DNA of 64,000 bases from the NCBI GenBank assembly GCA_030765605.1, contig JAVCCG010000113.1:16966-80965 (forward strand), given 5' to 3'. A program made the translations under genes and the position numbers. This stretch comes from Candidatus Alcyoniella australis. GTDB taxonomy: Bacteria > Lernaellota > Lernaellaia > JAVCCG01 > Alcyoniellaceae. Below, one piece after another: positions 15,146-23,855 of the stretch. Under the pieces are notes generated by a model. The model searched no databases. It saw nothing but the letters and a program-made list of their open reading frames with translations, and was not told the DNA's origin. Position 1 is the first letter of the stretch. Each line of letters begins with the position of its first letter.

Positions 15146-16929
15146 CCTGGGGACCCGACGCAAGCGATACCAGCGCAGCCTGGCATGTGCTGCTTTCTTT
15201 GGGCGGAACCGGCGCGCTGTACCTGTCGGCGGGCGAGACTATTACTCGCTCGACCCAAGGCGCGTCCCGCGTGTGGCAGGCGCTGCCGATGGATCTGGGG
15301 CCGATCGAAGAAGAGTTCTCCGACGGCCTGATCCGCGCGCCGCGCATCGGCTCGTACACGGTCGAGATTACGGACGACGACCAGGGCACGCTTCAGGCCT
15401 GGTACGAGAACAACGATGGCGCCCTGGGGCGCAAGGTCTCGATCTGGGCGTCGGACGATGACGCCACGACCGCCGAGTTGGTGTTCGACGGCGTGATCGA
15501 CGAACCGTCCGATGCAGTGTTCGACTACTCGACCAAGGTGCTCGAACTGCGCGTGATGGATCGTCGCACATCCGAGGATCAGAACGTGCCGCCCAACACG
15601 TTGGACCCGGACAACCCGGACTACGAGTACATCGACGACGCCTGGAAGGGCCGGCCGATCCCGATCCTCTACGGCGATTGGTCCGAGGGCCGGGTGCACC
15701 ACAGCGGCAGCATGCGGCGACCGGTGATTGAGGCCGTGGCGATCGACACCGGAGTGCACCGCGGCGTGGGCCAGTACGCCATGCGCTTTCAGGTCTGTGA
15801 TCCTGGGACCAACGGCATCGCGTACATCGGCGATCGGGTATGGATCAAGTACGGCAACTCCGCGGCACACGGCAGCGAATGGTCGTGGATGAACACCAGC
15901 TCGATCGATCTGGACACAAGCTGCTTCTCGGTCTCGACCACGGAGATCGAAGCACAGTCCTACCGCTACCAGATTGGGGATCGGTTCTTCGTCTACTGCA
16001 AGGGAAACGCGGACGGCGCGGGCAACGTGATCGAGAATCCGCTGCTGATCTTGCGCGACCTGTGGAACAACTATGCCAGCCCGGTCACGGAGAACAACGA
16101 CTGGTTCGACAGCTTCAGCACCGAATACCTCCATTTCAGCGGCAGCCGGGCGCGGGCGCGGCTGGTTGACCAGGAACCGCTGATCGACGTGTCCGACCGG
16201 CTGTGCACCGAGTTCAACATGATCTGGGGCGTCAAGCCCGAGGAGTCCGGCGGGGTCTGGGATACGGTCTACTGGGCGCGGCGGTTCGATCCCTGGAACA
16301 CCTCGGGCAACGCCACGCCCACGGCGGACTATCGGCCGGCCTGGGGCAGTATCAGCTCCGAGCCGATAATCAAGCCCGCAGAAACAGACCTCTATGCAGA
16401 CCGTCTGCGAGTGCTGTATCGCTATCACCCGCTGCTTGAAATCTGGTCAAAGTTAAAAGAGGCCAATGTTTCCGGCCTGAAGTATTTGCCCTGGAACCCT
16501 GGCGGCGCGGGCTACGTCACGCGCGAAATCGAAACCACCTGGCTGTGGCGCAAGGCCGACGCGTACCGCCTCATCGACCAGCAGGCTCTGCTCTATAGCC
16601 GCAAGCGCCTGGTCTGGGAGTTCCCTGCCTGGGGCTGGCCGATGAACGTCTACCTAGGGGACGCGGTCCAGTGGCAGTCCACAAACGACAACGACGCGCG
16701 GCGCGGAATCGTCATCGGCCGCCGCGTCGATCTTCAGAGCGGCGAATGCGAGTTGACCGTGCTCGACTGCTCGGATCGCGTAGAATACTACGCCCGCTGG
16801 ACGTCCGACACTGAAGACGTCTACGACGACCAGGACACGGACGGCAAACGCATCTGGGGCTTCTGGACCGACGAGGACGGGCTGTGTGATCCACCCGATT
16901 CAACCTCGGACGACAGCCACTGGATCTAA
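15142..16929 (+). CDS. Phage tail hub / baseplate-like protein
   Basis: 595 residues, start overlapping the previous stop by 4 bases. Beta-rich, Trp-rich protein with an early SYTVEITDDD stretch, a RPIPILYGDW turn typical of siphophage tail-tip proteins, and a C-terminal WEFPAWGWPMNVYLGDAV followed by a GIVIGRRVDL strand, as in hub proteins that form the tip channel. Its C-terminal 60 residues are acidic. The gene follows the distal-tail fusion, matching the usual tail-tip order. The family is inferred from pattern and location. Confidence 0.55.
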   Translation: MTWGPDASDTSAAWHVLLSLGGTGALYLSAGETITRSTQGASRVWQALPMDLGPIEEEFSDGLIRAPRIGSYTVEITDDDQGTLQAWYENNDGALGRKVSIWASDDDATTAELVFDGVIDEPSDAVFDYSTKVLELRVMDRRTSEDQNVPPNTLDPDNPDYEYIDDAWKGRPIPILYGDWSEGRVHHSGSMRRPVIEAVAIDTGVHRGVGQYAMRFQVCDPGTNGIAYIGDRVWIKYGNSAAHGSEWSWMNTSSIDLDTSCFSVSTTEIEAQSYRYQIGDRFFVYCKGNADGAGNVIENPLLILRDLWNNYASPVTENNDWFDSFSTEYLHFSGSRARARLVDQEPLIDVSDRLCTEFNMIWGVKPEESGGVWDTVYWARRFDPWNTSGNATPTADYRPAWGSISSEPIIKPAETDLYADRLRVLYRYHPLLEIWSKLKEANVSGLKYLPWNPGGAGYVTREIETTWLWRKADAYRLIDQQALLYSRKRLVWEFPAWGWPMNVYLGDAVQWQSTNDNDARRGIVIGRRVDLQSGECELTVLDCSDRVEYYARWTSDTEDVYDDQDTDGKRIWGFWTDEDGLCDPPDSTSDDSHWI

Positions 16930-16995
16930 TCAACTGATTAGCAATACTTAATAGTTCGAGTTGTTAAGAATTCCTTAACTGCTCAGGAGCAAGCA

Positions 16996-17685
16996 ATGAC
17001 CGAGCGGCATGACAGCGAAAACCATGAATACACCGAGATCAGCACCCTCACCACGGGCAATCCGACCAAGGCCTCGGAGGGCAACGCGCTGCGGACCAAC
17101 GTCGAATATGCCCTTGACGCCTCGGTGCAAGGGCTCAGCCCGGATGCCAGCTACAACAGCAGCCAGGCCGACGCGGCCAAGTCGGGCTTTGCGATCATCG
17201 ATGTGTACGCGGTATGCCAGGAGGGCAACGGCGCGCAGATCCTCGACCCGGACAACCTGCCGTTCGATCTGGACGACAGCGATCAAATGAGCCTCTACGA
17301 TCGGTTCATCACGATCGAGGTGATGTGGGTCTGTAACAATGCTGCGGACAAGACGGCAATGTGCAAGTTCCTGCCCGGCGGTGAGTACGACGACGCATTC
17401 TCGACCGGCAGCACGCAAAGCCACGGCACGATCGAGCATGGGACCAACGTAGTGCGCCTCTGGACCGGACCGGGGCAGTTGGATGTCACCACGGGCAAGT
17501 ACGCGGGAACGGCGAACTATACGCTGGAAGATGTCTACACAACAACCGGCACCTGGACCGCCTGGGTGGACACGGACGATGACAACCTGTACCTGCGCGC
17601 CGACGATACATCGACCTACTCTTACTGGTTCGCCTGCGCAATCCGGATCACGGTCGGCCCGCGCACCACGCATTACAGCGCGTGA
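16996..17685 (+). CDS. Tail fibre-like or tail-associated protein, family not recognised
   Basis: 229 residues with no cysteine cluster and a beta-rich, Thr/Asp-rich composition typical of phage surface proteins. Contains GTANYTLEDVYTTTGTWTAW and a C-terminal strand FACAIRITVGPR. A CAGGAGC site precedes ATG 16996. No signal peptide. It lies between the tail hub and two lipoprotein genes, where tail fibres or their chaperones are often found. No named family is recognised. Confidence 0.45.
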   Translation: MTERHDSENHEYTEISTLTTGNPTKASEGNALRTNVEYALDASVQGLSPDASYNSSQADAAKSGFAIIDVYAVCQEGNGAQILDPDNLPFDLDDSDQMSLYDRFITIEVMWVCNNAADKTAMCKFLPGGEYDDAFSTGSTQSHGTIEHGTNVVRLWTGPGQLDVTTGKYAGTANYTLEDVYTTTGTWTAWVDTDDDNLYLRADDTSTYSYWFACAIRITVGPRTTHYSA

Positions 17686-17734
17686 TTGAATTATCTATAC
17701 GCAGCCCGCATATTGTTCCCAGGAGGACGGGAGC

Positions 17735-18115
17735 TTGAAACATTTTTGGTTGATAGCGATCCTGGGGCTGATCTGCTGCATCGCAGCCTGCGCGCTGTCC
17801 GGCTCGGATGACGATGATGATGACACGGACGGCGGCGATGACGACGATGATACGGATGACGCGCTGGCCGGGGAGTGGTCGTGCGAAACGCTCCAAAACG
17901 GCAAAGAGTGGACGGCCCACGATTGGACGATAACCTTTGACGGCTGCGAGCCAGCGGGCTCAGTTCTGATATGTCAGACAGAGACGAACGACGGAGGTAC
18001 AGCTGTAAGGTTCTATCCGGGATATCACAACGCGGGACACGGCACACTTTCGTACATCTCGCTCCTGACTGACGTTCAAGGCGGACTGCTTTACCGCTGC
18101 ACCCGGGTAGATTGA
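17735..18115 (+). CDS. Lipoprotein with Asp-rich linker, pair member 1
   Basis: 126 residues. TTG start, chosen because a perfect AGGAGG lies 8 bases upstream. Signal peptide with a hydrophobic core and a lipobox-like AACALSGS, then an Asp-run linker (DDDDDDTDGGDDDDDT) and a compact beta domain with four cysteines (W-C-TLQNG, FDGC, LICQ, YRC). The next gene is a paralogue. The Asp linker is shared with chromosomal lipoproteins of this window (50343, 57881), so this is host-type sequence or an adapted moron gene inside the phage tail/lysis region. Function unknown; a receptor-masking or exclusion role would fit but is not shown. Confidence 0.75.
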   Translation: MKHFWLIAILGLICCIAACALSGSDDDDDDTDGGDDDDDTDDALAGEWSCETLQNGKEWTAHDWTITFDGCEPAGSVLICQTETNDGGTAVRFYPGYHNAGHGTLSYISLLTDVQGGLLYRCTRVD

Positions 18116-18142
18116 CGTCGATTACATAATGAGGAAGAGAGC

Positions 18143-18580
18143 ATGAAACGCTTTTGGGTAATTGCGATCCTGGGCCTAATCTGCTGCATAGCGGCCTGCG
18201 CGCTGTCCGGCAGTGACGATGACGACGACGATATGGACACAGACAGCGGCGACGATGATGCTGACGACGACGACACAGACGGTGATGACGACGATCCTAG
18301 GGATGACGGCATTGATGTGAGCGGAGTATGGAACTGTCTATACATCATTGAAGGCGACGAAGAATGGCGAGGATATCAGGGGGGGTACGAAGAGACTTTT
18401 GAGGACACCTGCAAACTCTTCGACAACGCCATTCTGTGTTTTGATGACGACCCGGAGACAGGGGCAGACGGGGCCGTAATCACAGCCCCAGCGACGCTTA
18501 AGGATGGCGTGCTGACGATTGTCAGGGTGCCGATGAGCAGTAGCAATTACACAATAAAGCGCTGCACCCGCGCCGACTGA
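18143..18580 (+). CDS. Lipoprotein with Asp-rich linker, pair member 2
   Basis: 145 residues, ATG with a GAGGAAGAGAG site. The first 25 residues are almost the same as in the preceding gene (ILGLICCIAACALSGS), while the Asp linker is longer and the outer domain has diverged, keeping WNC, a C-KLF-NAILC pair and a final RC. The lipid anchor would place it in the outer or inner membrane facing the periplasm or outside. A hairpin terminator follows at 18606. Tandem duplication with a conserved signal and variable outer domain is evident. Confidence 0.75.
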   Translation: MKRFWVIAILGLICCIAACALSGSDDDDDDMDTDSGDDDADDDDTDGDDDDPRDDGIDVSGVWNCLYIIEGDEEWRGYQGGYEETFEDTCKLFDNAILCFDDDPETGADGAVITAPATLKDGVLTIVRVPMSSSNYTIKRCTRAD

Positions 18581-18605
18581 CAACCTGACAACCGCGACCA
18601 CGTGG

Positions 18606-18636
18606 GGCTCGGACTTCGGTCCGGGCCTTTTGTTTT
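18606..18636 (+). terminator. Rho-independent terminator after the lipoprotein pair
   Basis: Nine-base-pair stem with a TTCG tetraloop (18606-18627) followed by TTTTGTTTT. Its presence rules out the GTG at 18602 as the start of the next gene. Confidence 0.8.
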
Positions 18637-18646
18637 GGAGACAGCA

Positions 18647-18853
18647 TTGAATACACGAATCAGCGACGACGATATCGCCCGCCGGCTGGAATGCATGGAG
18701 CGCAAGCTCGATCGGATCCGCACCCAGGATCTGCCCGGCCTACGCATTGCGATCGCCACGCTCAAGGTGCGCGCCTCGCTGTGGGGCGGACTGGCCGGGC
18801 TGGTGCCCGCGTTGATCGCCGTCATCGTGCTGCTGCTGCGGCTGCTGAGTTAG
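18647..18853 (+). CDS. XhlA-like single-membrane-segment lysis protein
   Basis: 68 residues from TTG 18647, which has a GGAG site 6-7 bases upstream; an earlier GTG at 18602 lies in a terminator hairpin. N-terminal charged helix (ARRLECMERKLDRIR) and one C-terminal membrane segment (about 45-66), the layout of hemolysin XhlA / accessory holin proteins. Just upstream of the amidase and a two-segment holin-like gene, so it belongs to the lysis cassette. Confidence 0.5.
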   Translation: MNTRISDDDIARRLECMERKLDRIRTQDLPGLRIAIATLKVRASLWGGLAGLVPALIAVIVLLLRLLS

Positions 18854-18885
18854 TTCTTTCCTGAATAGTCCTCGATTCAACCGAC

Positions 18886-19473
18886 ATGGGAGATCCGATG
18901 CGGAACCAAATGCTGCAACTGCTCGACCTGCGCCACAGGCTGCCCGTTCACAGCAGCAAACATTGGAGGCGCAGAGAGATCGACCAAATCCGCTGCGTTG
19001 TGACCCACCAAAGTCTGGGCTCGGCCGCCGAACTCGAGCCGGGCCTGCTCACGCGCTATTTGGCCGCGTACCACGTTAAGAGCGATCCGCGCGGCACAGC
19101 CTACGGCCGCAACTGGCCGGGCCTGGCCTACCACTTCTGCATCGAGCCTTGCGGCGCGCTGATCTGGGCCAACGACCTGGAGTCCGTGACCTATCACACG
19201 GGCGGCGCGCGCAACCGCGACGGCGTGGGAATCGTAATCTGCGGCGATTTCGACGGCCCGGGCCATGCGGGAAAACATCAGCCGACAGCGGCGCAGCACC
19301 AGGCCTGGCTGCGGTTGATGGCCTGGCTCGAGCACGACCTCCAGATCGCGCCTGCACAAATCTACGGCCACTGCGACGCTCCGGGCGGCACGCTAAAGGC
19401 CGCCTGCCCGGGCTACGTGGTCCATGGCTGGATCAAGAGCTACTCAAATGCCAAACAACGACAAAAAGCATAA
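18886..19473 (+). CDS. N-acetylmuramoyl-L-alanine amidase (endolysin)
   Basis: 195 residues; a second in-frame ATG at 18898 is possible. Amidase_2/PGRP fold that cleaves the bond between muramic acid and the stem peptide. Zinc ligands expected from T7 lysozyme-type enzymes are visible: His in VVTHQS, His in YGHCD and Cys in the CPG motif after it; the YHFCIEPCG stretch belongs to the core. No signal peptide, so export would need the holin genes around it. The 3' end overlaps the following holin-like gene by 26 bases. Confidence 0.85.
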   Translation: MGDPMRNQMLQLLDLRHRLPVHSSKHWRRREIDQIRCVVTHQSLGSAAELEPGLLTRYLAAYHVKSDPRGTAYGRNWPGLAYHFCIEPCGALIWANDLESVTYHTGGARNRDGVGIVICGDFDGPGHAGKHQPTAAQHQAWLRLMAWLEHDLQIAPAQIYGHCDAPGGTLKAACPGYVVHGWIKSYSNAKQRQKA

Positions 19474-19702
19474 CGCTCTGGGCGCGGCGGCTGCGGCCGC
19501 GGCGGCCAAGGCAGTGGTTCAGCTCGCCGCGTTCAAGGTCTGGGTGTTGGCCTGCGCGGTCTCCCTGGTGCTCGTCGGCAGCATCGACGGCCAGTCCTTT
19601 GCCTGGATCGTGGCCGCGCTGGTCGCCGGACGCGCGGCCGAATACTGGCGCGTGCCCGGATCGGGCTACGGCCTGCCGCCCCAGGGCGGCCCCGGAGATT
19701 GA
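19448..19702 (+). CDS. Holin-like two-segment membrane protein
   Basis: 84 residues starting at ATG 19448 inside the end of the amidase gene. An Ala-rich region and two hydrophobic segments (about 24-42 and 50-66) with short charged ends fit a class II holin. The amidase overlap and the following membrane-anchored gene support a lysis role. Holins are too diverse for a firm family call. Confidence 0.5.
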   Translation: MPNNDKKHNALGAAAAAAAAKAVVQLAAFKVWVLACAVSLVLVGSIDGQSFAWIVAALVAGRAAEYWRVPGSGYGLPPQGGPGD

Positions 19703-19705
19703 GCC

Positions 19706-20527
19706 ATGCAAATCAGCACCCGAACAAAAATCGAGATCGCGCTGATTGCGGCGCTGATCGTGCTCTCGTTGGTCGCCCTGTACCAGCATCGTCTGGCGAC
19801 CGGGGCCCAGGCCGCACTCGAACAAAACCTCAACGCCGCGGAATTGGACGACCTAAGCGCCGGAGTAATCGGCGCGCGGGCCGTGGACAGCTCGGCCTTA
19901 AAACGGCTGATCGCGAAACGCCCCGGCGCGATCAGACCCGAGGCGCACGGGCTGCGGCCCTACGGCGCGACCAATGCCGAGGCAATCGTTCGATCCAGGG
20001 GAGGCGGGGAACTTGTACGTCGCAGCTCCCCGACGACCGAGGACGCGGCGGTCCCTCCTGCCGCCGCCGGCTCCGCCTCCCCACCTTCACTGCACTTCCA
20101 CGACTGGCGGCTGAACCTCGACGCCTTTCCCGCACACGACGATCCCGCGCGCTGGCGGATCGAGTACGAGCTGCGCCAACGCTTCCGCCTGGAGGCTGAG
20201 CTGTGGTCCGATGACGCGGGCAACATCGCGGCCCAGAGCATGCGGCTGATCGAGCTCGGAGCGCAGGGCGAGGATCTGGCAGCGGCCGAACTAACCCGCG
20301 CCAGCTTTGTCACTGCGCCGAAAAAATCGAATTGGCGCGAACGTGTGGGGCCGTTTATCAGCTCGGATCTGTTCGTGGATTTAGACCGCAACGGGCCGCA
20401 TCACGCCGCGCTGAGCGCGACCGCCGGAGTAGAGCTGTGGGGCGCGTGCCTGGGACTGCGCGTGGTTGCGAACGACGAGTTGCGCGCCCGCGCCGGTTTG
20501 ATGCTCGGCTGGCGCCGCCGCTGGTAA
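19706..20527 (+). CDS. Membrane-anchored protein at the end of the lysis cassette (spanin candidate)
   Basis: 273 residues. One N-terminal membrane segment (about 10-27) followed by an Ala-rich helical region, a Pro-rich link (AAVPPAAAGSASPP) and a C-terminal domain of alternating polar and hydrophobic residues ending in Trp, as in outer-membrane strands. A protein spanning both membranes at this position suggests a unimolecular-spanin-type role, but the sequence has no lipobox and no family match is seen. It is the last phage-like gene before the tRNA. Confidence 0.4.
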   Translation: MQISTRTKIEIALIAALIVLSLVALYQHRLATGAQAALEQNLNAAELDDLSAGVIGARAVDSSALKRLIAKRPGAIRPEAHGLRPYGATNAEAIVRSRGGGELVRRSSPTTEDAAVPPAAAGSASPPSLHFHDWRLNLDAFPAHDDPARWRIEYELRQRFRLEAELWSDDAGNIAAQSMRLIELGAQGEDLAAAELTRASFVTAPKKSNWRERVGPFISSDLFVDLDRNGPHHAALSATAGVELWGACLGLRVVANDELRARAGLMLGWRRRW

Positions 20528-20530
20528 AAC

Positions 20531-20554
20531 GAAGCCCCCGCAAGCGGGGGCTTC
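20531..20554 (-). terminator. Terminator of the tRNA-Leu transcript
   Basis: Perfect inverted repeat of 11 bases with an AA loop; on the minus strand it is followed by a short T-run (GTTTTA). It may also serve the converging phage-like transcript. Confidence 0.7.
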
Positions 20555-20565
20555 GATCGATTCGA

Positions 20566-20652
20566 TGGTGCGAAAGGGGGGATTCGAACCCCCATGAGCT
20601 TGCACTCACTGGACCCTGAACCCAGCGCGTCTACCAGTTCCGCCACTTTCGC
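20566..20652 (-). tRNA. tRNA-Leu (CAG)
   Basis: 87 bases including an encoded CCA. The minus strand gives a class II tRNA with a GCGAAAG acceptor stem, a long variable arm, the T-loop GGTTCGAATCC and the anticodon loop TTCAGGG (CAG). The prophage-like genes end 39 bases away; no second copy of the tRNA end was found in the window to prove an attachment site. Confidence 0.95.
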
Positions 20653-20775
20653 ACTCTTTTCCCCGGTTCAGGGAAGTATCCGTTTACCACCAGATATCTG
20701 CACTGTCAAGCCTTCCGAATTCCGCCGCTAAAGAACCTCCCTTCGATTCTCTATTGATCTTGCCTCCCACTGTAG

Positions 20776-20805
20776 TTGACATCGGCCAAGCGCTGATGCT
20801 AGCTT
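20776..20805 (+). promoter_or_regulatory. Sigma-70-like promoter of the START-domain gene
   Basis: TTGACA (20776-20781), 18-base spacer, TAGCTT (20800-20805). The predicted transcript start near 20812 favours the GTG at 20838 as start codon. Confidence 0.45.
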
Positions 20806-20837
20806 GATTTCCTCTGATGACCAAACTGGGGGATGTT

Positions 20838-21533
20838 GTGCGCAAACTGCGGTTTTTCTTAGGGATTGCCTTGAGCTTGGCCATGCTCGGGACGCTGTGC
20901 GTCACAGCGGCAACGGCGCAAAATCCAGCCGATGAGGGTTGGGTGCTCAAAAAGGACTCGGACGGGCTAAAAATATACAACCGCGAAAAGGCCGGCTCGG
21001 ACATCAAGGAGCTGCTGGCGATCGGCACGATCGACGCTGCGCCCGCGCGCGTGTTCAAGGTGCTGGGCGACTACGAGAACTTCAAGGACTTCATGCCCTA
21101 CACAGAAGCCTCGCACATCATCAAGACCGAACAGCAGGGCGATAAGAAGCTCACTTGGTGGTTTACGTTGCTCGACCTGCCGATGGTCAGCGACCGCTAC
21201 TACACCCTGGTGCTCACCGACGGACAAGAGGGCGATAATTTCCGCAGCCAGTGGATCATGGCCAAGGACATGCCGCCCGACCCGGCCTGGGGCGACCCGA
21301 GCATCGCTGCCTATCAGGGCAACCGCAAAGAGCCGGTCAAAACGCGCGAGAACAAGGGCTACTGGCTGCTCAAGCCGATCGACGGCGGCGCCAGGACCCA
21401 GGCGAACTACTACGTCTACACCGATCCAGGCGGATCGATCCCCTCTTGGCTTGCCAACCAGGCAAACTCCATCGCCATTCCCGAACTGTTCAAGGCTGTC
21501 CGCGAGAGGGTTCAAGACCCGCGGTATAATTAA
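20838..21533 (+). CDS. Periplasmic START / SRPBCC-domain protein
   Basis: 231 residues from GTG 20838, which follows a GGGGGAT site; the ATG at 20817 lies only 5 bases after the predicted transcript start. Signal peptide ending near TAATAQ, then one START-type domain that binds a lipid or other hydrophobic ligand: SDGLKIYNRE, APARVFKVLGDYENFKDFMPY, and a C-terminal helix with SIAIPELFKAVRERV. Such exported single-domain proteins are found widely in deltaproteobacteria. Ligand not predictable from sequence. It opens a run of envelope genes on the + strand. Confidence 0.8.
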   Translation: MRKLRFFLGIALSLAMLGTLCVTAATAQNPADEGWVLKKDSDGLKIYNREKAGSDIKELLAIGTIDAAPARVFKVLGDYENFKDFMPYTEASHIIKTEQQGDKKLTWWFTLLDLPMVSDRYYTLVLTDGQEGDNFRSQWIMAKDMPPDPAWGDPSIAAYQGNRKEPVKTRENKGYWLLKPIDGGARTQANYYVYTDPGGSIPSWLANQANSIAIPELFKAVRERVQDPRYN

Positions 21534-21573
21534 TCCCGGCCAAGCCCGATCCCTGGGCTCCGCGGAGGCATGA

Positions 21574-23109
21574 TTGCGGGCTAGCACATTAATAATCGGA
21601 GTGCTGCTCGGCGCGTTGTGCGCCTGCGCCTTGGCGTCCCATGCCGTAGCCGCCGAGCAAGACTCGATCGACGAGACGGCCCAGATCCACTTTGCCGCGG
21701 CGACTGCCGCATATTTGCGCGGCGATTATCAGCTCGCAGCCGACCGCTTCGCCCTGGCTCATCACAGCTCGCCGCAGTTGACGATCGCCCTGTATTGGGA
21801 AGGAGTCTGTGCCAACGCGCTGGGGGATTACAATCGCGCCGAGGATCGGCTGCAACGCTTCCTCGATACGCAGGGCGAACCGGCCGACAGGGCGCACTTC
21901 GAGCTGGCCGTGGCGTCGATCGGTCTGCAGCGCTGGCAACGGGCGCTCTCGCAGCTCGACAGAGCGGCCCTTGCCGATCAGCCCCGGCCCGAGATCGCAT
22001 ATTACCGCGGCCTGTGCCTGGTGCGCCTGGAGCGGACCGACCAAGCGCGCGTCTGGCTCCAGCGGGCGCTGAGCAATACTCCCCAGTGGCGCGACCGCAT
22101 CCTGGCGTTGCTGGCGGCCTGCGACCTGATCGACGGCGACCGCAGCGCGGCCACGCGCAACATCAACGAAGCGCTGAGCGCGACCCATGACCAGGGGCTG
22201 CGCGACGAGCTGTCACTGACCATCGAGGCCATCGAGCGCAGCGCCGACCGGCTGCGCTGGTGGGATTTGTGGCTGCGGCTGGGCGGCGGATACGACAGCA
22301 ACGCCGCGCTGATCTCCGACGAGTTCGAGGACGCCTCGCCCGAGTCGTACATCGCCGAAGCCGCGCTACAGGCGCTGCTGCTGCCGCTGCATCGTCCCGC
22401 GCTTAAGCAGTGGATCGGCTACCGTTTCGACGGCCGGATGCACCTGGGCTACGACAAGGATCAGCAGCCCGACGCGTCCGAGTTCGACATGCTGCGACAC
22501 CGCGGTCTTTTGGGAATCCAGGGCCGGATCGGGCTGGGCCGCAGCGCGGCGCTCCAGCCGGCGTTGGGCTACACATTCAGCCACGTGACCCTCGGCGGCG
22601 AGGACTATCTGCTCGAGCATCGCGCCGACCCCTCGCTGACCATAATCGAGTCGCGGCTGCTGGCAACGCGCCTGGCCTACGCACTGCTCTACGACGATTA
22701 CTACCAGATCGACGACCTCGACGGCCTTTCCCATCGCGCGGAGCTGACGCAGTTCATCAGTTTCTGGGATAATGGCGGCCTGATCAGCATCGGCGGAGGC
22801 GGCGAGATCCGACAGACAGGCGCGGAGTTGTACGACCGGACCGCCTGGTGGGTCGCGGCCGGATTGGACGCGCCGCTGTTCGTCGGAATAAGGATCGACG
22901 TGAACTACAGCTATCGCCAGGACGACTACAGCGATCATCCGCTGGAGCGTTACGAGACCGGCAACCGCATGGGCGTCGGGCTGCGGCGCAAGTTCGTTCA
23001 GCGACTGACCCTCGAGGTCCGCGCCCAGGTCACCGACGTCACGGCCGATCCCGAGATCTACAGCTACAGCCGCCTGGTGGGCGGCGCGTGGCTCAAGTGG
23101 GAGTTCTGA
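21574..23109 (+). CDS. TPR-repeat outer-membrane beta-barrel protein
   Basis: 511 residues from TTG 21574, preceded by CGGAGG. Signal peptide (about 1-25), then TPR-like helical pairs (about 30-215; AAYLRGDYQLAADRFALA, RAHFELAVASIGLQRW), then a C-terminal half of alternating beta strands ending in the aromatic residue F as in outer-membrane barrels (WLKWEF). I infer a periplasmic TPR domain carried by a barrel, similar in layout to surface-assembly or export proteins. The stop overlaps the start of the Crp/Fnr gene by one base, so the two are translated together. Confidence 0.7.
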   Translation: MRASTLIIGVLLGALCACALASHAVAAEQDSIDETAQIHFAAATAAYLRGDYQLAADRFALAHHSSPQLTIALYWEGVCANALGDYNRAEDRLQRFLDTQGEPADRAHFELAVASIGLQRWQRALSQLDRAALADQPRPEIAYYRGLCLVRLERTDQARVWLQRALSNTPQWRDRILALLAACDLIDGDRSAATRNINEALSATHDQGLRDELSLTIEAIERSADRLRWWDLWLRLGGGYDSNAALISDEFEDASPESYIAEAALQALLLPLHRPALKQWIGYRFDGRMHLGYDKDQQPDASEFDMLRHRGLLGIQGRIGLGRSAALQPALGYTFSHVTLGGEDYLLEHRADPSLTIIESRLLATRLAYALLYDDYYQIDDLDGLSHRAELTQFISFWDNGGLISIGGGGEIRQTGAELYDRTAWWVAAGLDAPLFVGIRIDVNYSYRQDDYSDHPLERYETGNRMGVGLRRKFVQRLTLEVRAQVTDVTADPEIYSYSRLVGGAWLKWEF

Positions 23110-23801
23110 TGCGCAAGTCCTTGGAGGCGATGCGCGAGGTCCCCCTGTTCAAGGGGCTGGGAGACCGGGAGCTGGGATTGCTGTACGAGCGCTGCGTGGT
23201 GCGCTCCTACGAGCCGGACACGATCATTGTCAGGCAAGGGGCTGTGGGCGACGCGCTGTACGTGGTGCTCAGCGGCAAGGTCAAGGTCACGCTCTACTCC
23301 GAGTCGGGACGCGAGGTGGTGCTCGATACGCTCGCGCCGGAATCGTTCTTCGGCGAGATGAGCCTGATCGACGCCGCGCCGCGTTCGGCGAACGTGATCA
23401 CCGTCGAGCAAAGCGAACTGCTGTACCTGGGACGCAGGGACTTCCGCCGGGCGCTGACCGACAATCCGACCCTGGCGCTGAGCCTGCTCGAGGAGCTGTG
23501 CCGCCGACTGCGCGAGGCCGACGCCAAGATCGGCCATTTGGCGCTGGTCGATGTACAGGGCCGGGTGGCCGGATTCCTGCTGCGCCTGGGGCGCGAGCAC
23601 GGCAAGAAGATGGCCGGCGGCTACTTGATCGAAAAGCGACCGACCCACCTGGAGATGGCCGGGCTGCTGGGAACCTCGCGCGAGACGGTCAGCCGGGCGA
23701 TGAGCGAATTCATCAAACGCGGCTACATTCGGCAGCAGGGCCGCAAGCTGTTCATCCCGCTGGACACCCTGCTCGATCCCAAGGACGGCGGCGGGCTGTG
23801 A
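23109..23801 (+). CDS. Crp/Fnr-family transcription regulator
   Basis: 230 residues; ATG 23109 overlaps the previous stop. N-terminal cyclic-nucleotide-binding fold (GAVGDALYVVLSGKVKV, ESFFGEMSLIDAAPRSA) and C-terminal helix-turn-helix (HLEMAGLLGTSRETVSRAM). The four-Cys iron-sulphur motif of true Fnr is absent; the effector is not evident. The SRETVSR recognition helix resembles the Fnr/Crp groups, so a TTGA- or TGTGA-like operator is expected. Co-transcribed with the barrel gene and followed by a FecR-type protein. Confidence 0.92.
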   Translation: MRKSLEAMREVPLFKGLGDRELGLLYERCVVRSYEPDTIIVRQGAVGDALYVVLSGKVKVTLYSESGREVVLDTLAPESFFGEMSLIDAAPRSANVITVEQSELLYLGRRDFRRALTDNPTLALSLLEELCRRLREADAKIGHLALVDVQGRVAGFLLRLGREHGKKMAGGYLIEKRPTHLEMAGLLGTSRETVSRAMSEFIKRGYIRQQGRKLFIPLDTLLDPKDGGGL

Positions 23802-23855
23802 CATCCGTCACTTTCCCGGCGGCCGCGGACCGCTAGGCTCTGATCGAGGATTTAT

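Noticed and set aside
18602-18646. Upstream GTG start for the XhlA-like gene
   Set aside because: The 45 bases form a terminator hairpin with a TTCG loop and T-run; TTG 18647 has a proper ribosome site.
1-20530. Integrase and attachment repeats for the prophage-like element
   Set aside because: No tyrosine or serine recombinase frame and no duplicated tRNA end are present in the window; the tRNA-Leu neighbour alone is not proof.
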